From: Candidatus Gugararchaeum adminiculabundum | GTDB taxonomy: Archaea; Micrarchaeota; Micrarchaeia; Burarchaeales; Gugararchaeaceae | NCBI GenBank assembly: GCA_902384795.1 | Contig: CABMDC010000010.1 | Location: 23,824 to 87,823, forward strand | Direction of reading: 5' to 3' | Length of the DNA stretch: 64,000 nt | In this document: positions 50,516-58,195 of the stretch, piece after piece | How positions within the stretch are numbered: the first letter of the stretch is position 1 | Layout of the letters: each line of letters opens with the position of its first letter | Translations under genes and position numbers: made by a program | The notes under the pieces: model-generated | What the model was told of the DNA's origin: nothing | Seen by the model: the letters and a program-made list of their open reading frames with translations, nothing else | Database searches by the model: none

Positions 50516-51550
50516 TTAAGAATCTCTCCAGGCGCCCTTGTCCCTGCCGGTAGTTGTTGTTGGCTTCCCTTTTAGGGATGCTCCTGATAGATCTGGCAAT
50601 GGACTCAATTTTTCAGTGTGGTCTTGCTGAATGCCCGCGAGGATGTTCCTGATTTTATTAGCAAGCTCGGTTGGGTTGGTGTAGCGCCCTTTGTTCAGGT
50701 AGTAATCTTGCTGGAGCTGCTTGTTCTTTTGATATTCTCCAACTTTTGATTGCCCCGGATCAGCAGGCGCTTCAAACTTCAAAACTTCTTCCAAAAGCTT
50801 CTCTGAAGCAAGCTCTGGCTGCCTTGAAATAACCTGGCTGGCGATTTCCAGGTAAATCACATTCTTTGAAAACCGCTCCTGCGCTTTTTCAAGTATTTGG
50901 CCGGCTGCTTTGATGTTCCTTTCTGCGATTATGTGCAAAAGATCAAGATGGCCCTGGTAAAGGTCTGGAATTCCTGTTCTTGGGCATTTTTTCTGGAATC
51001 CTTCGTAGTATTTCGGATTGTTTTCGAGCATGTCCTGAATCTTCCTAAAAGACATGTCAACAATGGAAACAAGCGCAGGGACAGTGACATGCGGTTCGTA
51101 ATGTTCCGCATAATTCCTGGAGGTCAGCATAAGCGTGATTAGCGCGACATTTGAGTCTCTGAAGAGCGGATTCTCATTGTCTGCCAACTGCTTTAGATCG
51201 ATTAAAACGAGTGTTAGGTAGTCTTTTGGGTAATGATAGACTATTTCCAGGGTCAGGCTGCGCGCAAAATCTCTCCTAGCCTCGTTTTCTGAGCCGAGTT
51301 CTTTTGAAAGGATAGCGCGAACCCGGTCAAGGGGGGGTATTTTGACTGCATTGGGCTTGGGCAGCTGGTCAAGCACTTCAATTTTGGGCTGTGAATAAAC
51401 TTCTTTGATTTGCTCAATGATGTCCCCAAGCTTCCCGTTGCTTAGGATGTCAAACTCTTGGCGGCTGAAAACGATATCTCCGATTAGGACTGTTAAACCT
51501 GAAGGCCCGTGCGCTGTTAATTCGTCTGCTTTAGTTGCAATTCGAGCCAT
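50516..51550 (-). CDS. Hypothetical protein, 344 aa (paralogue of 48881-49681)
   Basis: Not recognised. Homologous by eye to the 266-residue protein (see there), with an extra C-terminal part (about 240-344) that contains a helical segment (KNKQLQQDYYLNKGRYTNPTELANKIRNILAGIQQDH) and a Ser/Thr/Gly/Lys-rich disordered tail. Helical and cytosolic. Convergent with the pseudouridine synthase gene. It has the second copy of the shared promoter, which partly overlaps the 3' end of the upstream PRPP synthetase gene. Confidence 0.7.
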   Translation of the reverse strand: MARIATKADELTAHGPSGLTVLIGDIVFSRQEFDILSNGKLGDIIEQIKEVYSQPKIEVLDQLPKPNAVKIPPLDRVRAILSKELGSENEARRDFARSLTLEIVYHYPKDYLTLVLIDLKQLADNENPLFRDSNVALITLMLTSRNYAEHYEPHVTVPALVSIVDMSFRKIQDMLENNPKYYEGFQKKCPRTGIPDLYQGHLDLLHIIAERNIKAAGQILEKAQERFSKNVIYLEIASQVISRQPELASEKLLEEVLKFEAPADPGQSKVGEYQKNKQLQQDYYLNKGRYTNPTELANKIRNILAGIQQDHTEKLSPLPDLSGASLKGKPTTTTGRDKGAWRDS

Positions 51551-51572
51551 TTGAAAACCCCCACTCTAAATC

Positions 51573-51626
51573 GTGGTTATTTGTATATATATGTGTTTTA
51601 TACTATATAAGGGTTTCGGTCTATTT
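51573..51626 (-). promoter_or_regulatory. Duplicated promoter segment, copy B
   Basis: Second copy of the 54-base promoter (48/54 identical to copy A). It begins in the stop codon region of the PRPP synthetase gene and ends 23 bases before the 344-residue gene's ATG. The TATA centre (about 51606) is 56 bases from that ATG. Confidence 0.7.
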
Positions 51627-52478
51627 CAAGTAGTCTTTCAGCCCGCTGGTGATGGAAACTACTGCTGCCGGGCCCGGGACGCTGTCACTGACTATTACTT
51701 CGCGAGCACCTGCGGCCCTGATTCTGTCAAAGGCATTGTGAACCATCAATCCGTGGACAGCGGCTGCGATTATTCTTTTTGCGCCTCCGCGCTTGCAAGT
51801 GGAAACCGCGTTCACCATGGTGTCTCCCCCTTCGATCATGTCGTCTAAAACCACCACGTCCTTGCCAGTGACCGAGATGTCCAATTTCTGTTTTGTGATT
51901 TGCCTAAAGGCGGTCGGGCCTGCGGCATAGTCGCCCCTTTGCTTTTCCATTGCAACTCCGCCTGCTTCCTCAACCATGTAGGAAGCGCCAACGTCCGGTG
52001 AAATGTAAACAGGGTCGGTTACTTTGGGTTTTACGTATTCGAGCAGAACAGGGCCCAGGGTGCGGTTGTCAATCTTTAGTCCCGCGTATTCGTGCTGGCC
52101 TGCGCCTTCTTTTATGAAGTGGCAGTCGAACGTGATGAGCAGGTCCAGGCCTGCTTTTGCCAGGAGCGAGCAGACTATTTTTGCTGTCTCGGCTTCTCCT
52201 GAGCGGACTGCGTGGTCCTGGCGCGAGTAGGGAAGATAGGGGACTATTGCTGAAACCTTGGAAGCGTATTGCTTTACCACGGTGATTACCTGGAGAAGCT
52301 GGATTAATCCTGCATCCTGGTCCGGGTAGCACCTGTGGAGAATTGTAACATTTTTGCCCTTTAGATTTTCCGGGCTGGGGATGTGGATGTAATTTTCCTT
52401 GTCAGGGAATTGCTTTACCTCGAAATTCGGAGCTGCGAGATCTCCGCAGTTCGGGCTTACAAGTAGAAAAGTGTCCAT
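51621..52478 (-). CDS. prs: Ribose-phosphate pyrophosphokinase (copy 2)
   Basis: About 285 residues starting at MDTFLLVSPNCGD: IVPYLPYSRQDHAVRSGEAETAKIV, ITFDCHFIKEGAGQHEYAGLKI and DVVVLDDMIEGGDTMVNAVSTC (PRPP loop). Diverged from copy 1 (30991), with differences in the PRPP loop (EGGDT instead of AGGGT). The frame stays open for 65 codons upstream, but the ATG at 52478 is 28 bases from a minus-strand TATA-like box near 52500-52510 and starts at the normal residue, so the extension is not coding. Two isozymes may respond to different regulators. Confidence 0.94.
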   Translation of the reverse strand: MDTFLLVSPNCGDLAAPNFEVKQFPDKENYIHIPSPENLKGKNVTILHRCYPDQDAGLIQLLQVITVVKQYASKVSAIVPYLPYSRQDHAVRSGEAETAKIVCSLLAKAGLDLLITFDCHFIKEGAGQHEYAGLKIDNRTLGPVLLEYVKPKVTDPVYISPDVGASYMVEEAGGVAMEKQRGDYAAGPTAFRQITKQKLDISVTGKDVVVLDDMIEGGDTMVNAVSTCKRGGAKRIIAAAVHGLMVHNAFDRIRAAGAREVIVSDSVPGPAAVVSITSGLKDYLK

Positions 52479-52583
52479 GGGATTACTACTCCGTGAAAGC
52501 TTAAAAAATAACGCACGCGAACGAGGGGAAAGAGAAAAGGTATTTAAACACGAAATAACATAATACGCAACGGGTGGAAAATT

Positions 52584-53576
52584 ATGGTTGACGCGGATAA
52601 AATGTTTGGAGACGGAGTACAGGAAAGACTTTACAGTGCAATGATAGCTGGGGATGGCGCTAAATTCGAACAAATTTTAACTGAGATAAAAAGCGGAGAT
52701 TCGAACATAGCCGTGGTTTTGAATACACCTGATAAAGATGGAAACACTATTTTACACGACATAGCTTGGCATGGCGGAGTAAACAGGGCTGAATTTTTCG
52801 AGCTTTGCATTAAAAACGGAGCCGACCCAATGGTGAAGAATAACCAGGGTTACAATGTTTTTAACTATTATTTGCAGGGAATTCCGAGAGTTGATAAGAG
52901 AGTTGTTGAAGCTTTGATCAGCCCGATTCCGCTGTATGAAATGTTCGGGCCGATTGATGTGCTTCACAGATATCCGACTTATGAAGAATTGGATGATCTC
53001 CGTGTCAAGACTTACAATGAATATGATTACTTCGCAAAAGCGAGAAACAAAATGAAGGAGCTCGCTACAGGGGGAAGGGAAGAAGTGGCCCCATTGCTTG
53101 AGAGGAAAATGAATGAAAAAATTGGGCAGATTTCAAGGGAAGAGAGAGTAATGACTGCAATAAGGTTCATCTGCAATGCGTTGAAGGAAAAAGAAGGCGA
53201 CCCCGAGGGAGCTCTGCGCGAGATTGAGGAAGGCATAACGCGCATCTGCAACCTGACAGGAAAGGCGGGGGGAATGCTGGAACACGAGTATTTCGAGGGA
53301 TTCAAGGTGCTTATTGTGAATGTGGATTACATGCTGGGGGAGAGGCCGCTGGACCTAGTCTTGAGGAAACTTGAGGAGAGCAGGGCTGCACAGGATGGAA
53401 AGGCTGAGAAATGGGCTGAACTGAAAGGCCTGATGACTGGCTATGGGGCAAAAACATCGACCCAAATAGCTGAAATTCTCAAAGATGCCCAGTCTCCAAA
53501 GAAACTTGCAGCGCCTGGCGGAGTGGATGCTGGTGGCAGCAAGACAGGAAACAGGAGCAAGGCAACTGTTGGCTAA
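52584..53576 (+). CDS. Ankyrin-repeat protein, 330 aa
   Basis: Residues about 10-95 form ankyrin-type repeats (VLNTPDKDGNTILHDIAWHGG...FFELCIKNGADPMVKNNQGYNVFNYYLQG). The rest is helical with no recognised domain and a Gly/Lys-rich tail. The family is a protein-binding scaffold; partners are unknown. TATA GGTATTTAAAC (52539-52549) and a GGGTGG ribosome binding site precede the ATG. Divergent from the second PRPP synthetase. T-rich sequence follows the stop. Confidence 0.78.
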   Translation: MVDADKMFGDGVQERLYSAMIAGDGAKFEQILTEIKSGDSNIAVVLNTPDKDGNTILHDIAWHGGVNRAEFFELCIKNGADPMVKNNQGYNVFNYYLQGIPRVDKRVVEALISPIPLYEMFGPIDVLHRYPTYEELDDLRVKTYNEYDYFAKARNKMKELATGGREEVAPLLERKMNEKIGQISREERVMTAIRFICNALKEKEGDPEGALREIEEGITRICNLTGKAGGMLEHEYFEGFKVLIVNVDYMLGERPLDLVLRKLEESRAAQDGKAEKWAELKGLMTGYGAKTSTQIAEILKDAQSPKKLAAPGGVDAGGSKTGNRSKATVG

Positions 53577-53607
53577 TTTTTCTTTTTTTAGTTTATTTTT
53601 TTTATAT
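53577..53607 (+). terminator. T-rich terminator
   Basis: Directly after the ankyrin gene stop are several runs of T (TTTTTCTTTTTTTAG then TTTATTTTTTTT). Oligo-T is sufficient for termination in archaea. Confidence 0.6.
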
Positions 53608-53623
53608 TGAATTAGCGTAGCCA

Positions 53624-53681
53624 AAAAAGGCCAACGTCGTTTTTTCCCTGGGGTTTTTGCCCGCAGGCAAAAAGGCCAACG
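53624..53681. repeat. 13-base direct repeat and hairpin beside tRNA-Ser
   Basis: AAAAAGGCCAACG occurs at 53624-53636 and 53669-53681. Between and into the second copy is the inverted repeat TTTTTGCC-CGCA-GGCAAAAA (53654-53673), an 8-base stem with four-base loop. The second direct copy includes the last bases of the tRNA-Ser 3' end. It may be a tRNA 3' trailer/terminator or a small duplication scar. Confidence 0.45.
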
Positions 53682-53763
53682 CCGAGGAGAAGATTTGAAC
53701 TCCTAAGTCCCGAAGGACACTAGATCTCAAGTCTAGCGCGTTACCAGGTTCCGCCACCTCGGC
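53680..53763 (-). tRNA. tRNA-Ser (UGA)
   Basis: 84 bases with acceptor stem GCCGAGG/CCTCGGC, anticodon stem CTAGA/TCTAG, loop CTTGAGA (anticodon TGA), a long variable arm (TGTCCTTCGGGACT) and T-arm AGGAG-TTCAAAT-CTTCT. The discriminator base is G, which fits Ser and not Leu. CCA is not encoded and there is no intron. TATA-like AATATTTATA (53791-53800) is about 32 bases upstream. Confidence 0.93.
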
Positions 53764-53790
53764 ATGTTGGGATTAACTTATGCCTGCAAA

Positions 53791-53800
53791 AATATTTATA
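53791..53800. promoter_or_regulatory. Shared TATA box, tRNA-Ser / GTPase
   Basis: AATATTTATA lies between the divergent tRNA-Ser and Era-like GTPase genes. Its centre is 32 bases from the tRNA 5' end, nearly as for tRNA-Glu (33), and it would start GTPase mRNA near 53821 with a leader carrying AGGTG. Confidence 0.6.
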
Positions 53801-53849
53801 TGAGCTAACCGAAAGAAATGTCGCGGTCAGTAGAGAATTAGGTGTTTTT

Positions 53850-54473
53850 ATGGCGTTTGAGTTCATCTTTAGCTGGATCTCAAAACTTTTTGGAAAAAGG
53901 AAGGAAATTTCACTGGGGCTGTACGGCGCCCCGAACGCGGGCAAGACTACTTTGGCAAACAGGATATGCATGGACTTCCTGGGCGAGCCCATGGGAGTTG
54001 CGAGCGAAATCCCGCACGAAACCAGGGCCGTGCAGAAAAAGGAAAAAGTTGAGATGAAGGTGGACGGCAAAAGGCTGACCATGAATCTGCTGGACATGCC
54101 CGGGATTGCGAACAAGGTTGATTACAGGGCGTTCCTGAGATTCGGGCTGAACAAGAAAAAATCGCAGGAGCGCTCCAGGGAAGCGGCCCAGGGGATTATT
54201 GAGGCGATGAAATGGCTCGAGCACGTGGATGCCGCGCTGGTGGTGCTGGATGCGAGCGAGGATCCGCAGAGCCAGGCGAACCTCGCGATACTTGGCAATT
54301 TGGAGGCAATGAATATCCCGGCCATATTGGTTGCGAATAAGATGGACCTGAAAAAAGCCGATTCTGTCAGGATAAGGGGAACGTTCCCTGGCTATAGCGT
54401 CGTGGAAGTGAGCGCGCTTGAGGGAACGTATATTGACAAATTGTATGAAACGATTTGCCGGGAATTGTCCTAG
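53850..54473 (+). CDS. Era-like GTPase
   Basis: A 207-residue small GTPase: G1 GAPNAGKTTL (26-35), switch I around EIPHETRAVQ, G3 LLDMPG, G4 NKMD and G5 VSALEG. There is no C-terminal KH domain, so it is an archaeal Era/Obg-like stand-alone GTPase. It precedes a Zn-ribbon protein gene by 10 bases, an arrangement found in many archaea and thought to relate to translation or ribosome assembly. RBS AGGTG at 53840-53844. Confidence 0.9.
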   Translation: MAFEFIFSWISKLFGKRKEISLGLYGAPNAGKTTLANRICMDFLGEPMGVASEIPHETRAVQKKEKVEMKVDGKRLTMNLLDMPGIANKVDYRAFLRFGLNKKKSQERSREAAQGIIEAMKWLEHVDAALVVLDASEDPQSQANLAILGNLEAMNIPAILVANKMDLKKADSVRIRGTFPGYSVVEVSALEGTYIDKLYETICRELS

Positions 54474-54483
54474 GTGAAATTGC

Positions 54484-54813
54484 ATGCCGCACAAATGCAT
54501 AAGATGCAATGCTGTTTTTGAGGATTCGGGATGCATTGAAAGCGGATGCCCGTGCGGAAGCAGGGTTTTCGTATTTTTCAAGGATGGGAGCGGGGAGCCG
54601 GAGGAAAGCGAAAAGGTGCAACAGGAACTGGAGGAACTGCAGCAGGAGATTAGCAGCGACACCAAGTTTGAAGTGGAGAATGTGAAGGTCCTGAAAAAAG
54701 GGGTTTTTGGGCTTGATCTGAATTCGCTGACCGAAAATCCGGTTGTGCTCAAGGATGAAAAGGAGATTTATTATATCAAGCTGCCTAACGTGAAGAAGTT
54801 GAAGAAAAAATAA
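54484..54813 (+). CDS. Zn-ribbon protein (DUF2072-like)
   Basis: A 109-residue protein that begins PHKCIRCNAVFEDSG and GCPCGSRVFVFF: Cys pairs CIRC and GCPCG suggest a zinc ribbon. A middle coiled coil (ESEKVQQELEELQQEI) and a beta-rich tail (ENVKVLKKGVFGLDLNSL...IYYIKLP) follow. The gene pair GTPase/Zn-ribbon is a recurring archaeal neighbourhood. Function is unproven; family naming is from memory of that context. Confidence 0.78.
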   Translation: MPHKCIRCNAVFEDSGCIESGCPCGSRVFVFFKDGSGEPEESEKVQQELEELQQEISSDTKFEVENVKVLKKGVFGLDLNSLTENPVVLKDEKEIYYIKLPNVKKLKKK

Positions 54814-54827
54814 GCTTGGTGTGGCAA

Positions 54828-55892
54828 ATGAGCTTGCGGCTGGAAAAATTCTTTTTGAAAAATCACGGAGTAGACGCGCTGCTGCTGAATAATGGGGATG
54901 TGACTGATTTAGGGGATCCGAACTTCTTTTATTACTCCGGGCTCAGGGTGGATTCGAGCATTCTGCTCGCTTCCAAGGATGAGGGGGAAAGAATTCTGTT
55001 TACTCCGAAGATGCATGTGGAGCATGCGAAATTCCTGAGCGAGCAGAGCGGGTTTGACTGCACGGTTGTGGATTACAAGGGAAAGGAATTCCTGAAGAAA
55101 TTTTCCGCTGAAGTGAAAAAAATGGGGCTGAAGAGAATCGGGTTCAACTCCTATGCGCTTACTTCGCGGTCGTATCTTTCGCTCATGAGAATTTTAAGGA
55201 AAGCGAAATTGGTTGATGTGGGCTCGAAAATGCTGGAACAGCGAATGGTGAAGGATGAGATGGAAATCGGGCTGATTAAAAATGCAGTCAAAAGCGGGAA
55301 GAAAATCCTTGATGAAATTGAAAATGAAGTGAAGGTTGGGAAAAGAGAGAGTGAGATTGCCGCTAAATTGAAAATCAAGACTATTGAAATGGGATTTGAG
55401 CCCGCGTTTGCGCCTATTGTGGCAAGCGGGAAAAATGGGGCGTTTCCCCATGCCGTGCCAAGTGCTAAGAAGCTTGCGCGGGATGAGGCAGTGACCATTG
55501 ATTACGGAGTTAGGGCGAATGACTATTGCAGTGATTTGACAAGATGCTACTTTTTGGGGAACTGTAAAAAACAGAAAGAAGATTATGAAAAGCTTCAGGA
55601 GATTACCGGGGAGATTGCAAAGAAAGCGGGCAGGCTGAAGAAATTTTCACAAGTGACTGAGCTTGCGAACAAATTGATGAAGGAAAATAAGTTGCCGGAA
55701 TTGCCGCACTCCATTGGGCATGGGATTGGGCTGGAAGTGCACGAGTATCCGGGGATAAGGAAGAATTCGGAGCACAGGTTGGCTTCGGGGAATGTGTTTA
55801 CCATTGAGCCGGGAGTGTACTACGCCGGTAATTACGGGCTGAGGTACGAGGAAACAGTGCTGCTAAAGGACGGGAAAGTGCTGATTTTGTAA
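54828..55892 (+). CDS. pepQ: Xaa-Pro aminopeptidase family (M24)
   Basis: A 354-residue metallopeptidase. The five metal ligands are visible: D225 (TIDYGV), D236 (CSDLTR), H298 (HSIGHGIGLEVHE), E327 (FTIEPGVYY) and E341 (RYEETVLL). The N-terminal 130 residues form the creatinase-like domain. It removes residues from X-Pro peptides, or is a prolidase. ATG 54828 with GGTG upstream; it lies 14 bases after the Zn-ribbon gene. Confidence 0.92.
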   Translation: MSLRLEKFFLKNHGVDALLLNNGDVTDLGDPNFFYYSGLRVDSSILLASKDEGERILFTPKMHVEHAKFLSEQSGFDCTVVDYKGKEFLKKFSAEVKKMGLKRIGFNSYALTSRSYLSLMRILRKAKLVDVGSKMLEQRMVKDEMEIGLIKNAVKSGKKILDEIENEVKVGKRESEIAAKLKIKTIEMGFEPAFAPIVASGKNGAFPHAVPSAKKLARDEAVTIDYGVRANDYCSDLTRCYFLGNCKKQKEDYEKLQEITGEIAKKAGRLKKFSQVTELANKLMKENKLPELPHSIGHGIGLEVHEYPGIRKNSEHRLASGNVFTIEPGVYYAGNYGLRYEETVLLKDGKVLIL

Positions 55893-55953
55893 TTTGGTTT
55901 GGAAAAGACCGAACGAAAAGTGGCTGCTTTTTATTGCCTAAAAAATATAGGGA

Positions 55954-56427
55954 ATGAATGGAGAGGGAAAAATGAAAATAAACTGGAAACTGGTTGCGAT
56001 TTTCCTGGCTTTCACGCTATACTATTTCTTAGTAGTGCAACCAATAGTTTGGAAAGTTGAGATAAACACCCACGGCGTTGTTCATACGGAATTCACCAGA
56101 ATCAAGGATTATGGGGTCGCGGATCCCGCTATTCTCATTGTTATTATGCCCGCGATTTTACTCGGAATATTGTTCGCGCGCTTTGGCGGGAGTTTGATAA
56201 TTACGCCGATAGCCGCGCTTCTTGCATGTTATCTGGGAATTGATGTTGTGTTTTTCGTGCTGTGGCTCCTTGGGTCAGCTCCTTCATCTCATCTTTTTAT
56301 TTACACCAATGGCGTAAGGCCGGGAGGGTCTTCCCAATATTGGTATTTATATATGGAAATCGCCCTGCTGGGTATGCTCGGATATCTCGCAGCAAAACGG
56401 TTCTTTCCTGCGGAAAAGCCGTCCTAG
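55954..56427 (+). CDS. Membrane protein, 157 aa
   Basis: Not recognised. Four hydrophobic segments: LVAIFLAFTLYYFLVVQPIVW, ILIVIMPAILLGILFARF, LIITPIAALLACYLGIDVVFFVLWLL and IALLGMLGYLAA, with an extracytoplasmic loop of about 30 residues after the first. No signature motif. An ATG at 55972 would also fit. It stands alone between the M24 peptidase and S6e genes. Confidence 0.65.
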   Translation: MNGEGKMKINWKLVAIFLAFTLYYFLVVQPIVWKVEINTHGVVHTEFTRIKDYGVADPAILIVIMPAILLGILFARFGGSLIITPIAALLACYLGIDVVFFVLWLLGSAPSSHLFIYTNGVRPGGSSQYWYLYMEIALLGMLGYLAAKRFFPAEKPS

Positions 56428-56508
56428 GGGCGGGCGGATGCATTGCTAAGGCTTTTTAAATTCAAGGGCGTAAAATAGGTATATTCTACTTCGTTCGAGG
56501 TGAATTAA

Positions 56509-56913
56509 ATGAAAGTAGTGATTTCTGACCCTAAAGAAGGTAAAAGCTATCAAGTGGAAGTCGGCAAGGACAAGGCCAACAAGCTACTTGGAGTCAAGAT
56601 TGGCGAGGCGCTCGACGGCGGAATCGTTGGCGCAAGCGGCTACAAGCTCATTGTTACCGGCGGAACCGACAGCGACGGCATTCCCATGAGAGGCGATGTC
56701 CAGGGAAACCTGAAAGTGGCACCGCTCCTGCAATATGGAATGGGCCAAAGGAAAAGCGGCAAGGGCGTAAGGTACAGGAAAAGCCTGCGGGGAAACACCA
56801 TCGGAACAGTGACCCAGCAGATCAACACGAAAGTGACGGACTATGGCGACAAGCCATTGGCCGAGCTCTTCCCGCCAAGCGCGAAAAAGGACACGGACAA
56901 GAAAAAGAAGTAA
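56509..56913 (+). CDS. rps6e: 30S ribosomal protein S6e
   Basis: A 134-residue archaeal/eukaryotic-type small-subunit protein: MKVVISDPKEGKSYQVEV, GVKIGEALDGGIVGASGYKLIVTGGTDSDGIPMRGDVQG, RKSGKGVRYRKSLRGNTIG and a Lys-rich tail. It has a clear AGGTGAATTAA ribosome binding site. It precedes the aIF2-gamma gene by 37 bases, a pairing common in archaea. This gene establishes the archaeal origin of the window. Confidence 0.97.
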   Translation: MKVVISDPKEGKSYQVEVGKDKANKLLGVKIGEALDGGIVGASGYKLIVTGGTDSDGIPMRGDVQGNLKVAPLLQYGMGQRKSGKGVRYRKSLRGNTIGTVTQQINTKVTDYGDKPLAELFPPSAKKDTDKKKK

Positions 56914-56950
56914 ACGAAATTGAGAGAAGTAATTTTAACTGAGTGAATTG

Positions 56951-58171
56951 ATGGAGCAGGCTGAAATTAACATCGGAACCCTTGGCCATGTCGACCATGG
57001 AAAGACTTCAGTAGTCAAGGCATTGACCGGCATATGGACGGACAAGCATTCCGAGGAACTGAAGCGCGGGATCAGCATCCGCCTGGGATTCGCGGACGTC
57101 ATAATCAGGCAATGCACCAAGTGCAAGGGCGAACCTTATACTACTCAGGAAAAATGCCCGGCCTGCAAAACCAAGCCCAAGGACGTGCGAAGGGTCTCTT
57201 TTATTGACGCGCCTGGGCACGAAACCTTGATGGCCACTGCCATTGCCGCGAGTTCCATAATGGATGCGGTCATGCTGGTGATTGGGGCGAATGAAAAATG
57301 CCCCCAGCCGCAAACCGAGGAGCATCTGATGGTGCTGGATGTCCTGGGAATCAAGAACATCATAGTTGTGCAGAATAAAATCGACCTGGTGACAAAGCAA
57401 AAGGCGCTGGAAAATTACAAGGAAATAAAGGCGTTCCTGAAAGGGTCGGTGGCTGAGAAGGCGCCCATCGTTCCTGTGGCCGCGAACTTTAACACGAATA
57501 TTGACAAGCTGATTGAAGCAATTCAGACTTACTTCCCAACTCCGAAGAGAAATGACAAGGCAGACCCGTTGATGTATGTGGCAAGATCTTTTGACATTAA
57601 CAAACCAGGGACGGATGTGGGAAAAATTGCAGGCGGGGTTATCGGGGGTTCGATAGTCCAGGGGAAATTCGCGGTTGGCGACAAGATTGAAATCAGGCCG
57701 GGGTATTCGGTTGAGGAGAAAAATTCCATTAAAACCCATGCGCTGGAAACAGAAATTATTGCGATTCATTCGGAAAAGAACACGCTGAAAAAAGCGGCAC
57801 CAGGCGGGCTGGTGGCGCTGGAAACTTTGCTTGACCCTAGCTTAACTAAGAATGACGGAATGGTCGGCAACATTGTCGGAAAGCCAGGAAGCCTGCCGCC
57901 AGTGGTTGACAAGCTGGATTTGGAGTTCAAATTGTTCGCAAGGCAGGGGATTGACAATTCTCCGCTAAAGCAGGCTGAACCTGTTGTGGTGAGCGCCGGA
58001 ACCGCGACCGCGCTCGGGTTTGTGGAAAAAGTGAAAAAGAACAAGCTGGAGCTCAAATTAAAGAGGCCGATTTGCGCCATGCCCGGGATGAAGGTTGCGC
58101 TTTCCAGGAGAATCGGGCAAAGGTGGAGATTGAGCGGGTACGGAATTTTGCCAAAATCTAATTCCGATTAG
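56951..58171 (+). CDS. Translation initiation factor aIF2, gamma subunit
   Basis: About 406 residues. EF-Tu-like GTPase: G1 GHVDHGKT, switch I with RLGFADVIIRQC, zinc finger CTKCKGEPYTTQEKCPACKT, G3 DAPGHETLM, G4 NKIDLV. Domains II and III follow (VGKIAGGVIGGSIVQGKFAVGDKIEIRPG...). It delivers initiator tRNA to the small subunit. ATG 56951 is chosen over a TTG three bases earlier. A TATA-less 5' region suggests it shares the S6e transcript. Confidence 0.97.
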   Translation: MEQAEINIGTLGHVDHGKTSVVKALTGIWTDKHSEELKRGISIRLGFADVIIRQCTKCKGEPYTTQEKCPACKTKPKDVRRVSFIDAPGHETLMATAIAASSIMDAVMLVIGANEKCPQPQTEEHLMVLDVLGIKNIIVVQNKIDLVTKQKALENYKEIKAFLKGSVAEKAPIVPVAANFNTNIDKLIEAIQTYFPTPKRNDKADPLMYVARSFDINKPGTDVGKIAGGVIGGSIVQGKFAVGDKIEIRPGYSVEEKNSIKTHALETEIIAIHSEKNTLKKAAPGGLVALETLLDPSLTKNDGMVGNIVGKPGSLPPVVDKLDLEFKLFARQGIDNSPLKQAEPVVVSAGTATALGFVEKVKKNKLELKLKRPICAMPGMKVALSRRIGQRWRLSGYGILPKSNSD

Positions 58172-58195
58172 GTTGACTAATTAACGCTAATTTAA

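Noticed and set aside
52479..52673. 65-residue N-terminal extension of the second PRPP synthetase
   Set aside because: The family starts at MDTFLLVSPN, a minus-strand TATA-like box lies just upstream, and the extension overlaps the divergent gene's start.
53680..53763. Possibility that the tRNA is Leu (CTTGAG in loop, long variable arm)
   Set aside because: The 5-base stem CTAGA/TCTAG fixes the loop as CTTGAGA with anticodon TGA, and the discriminator base is G, so Ser.
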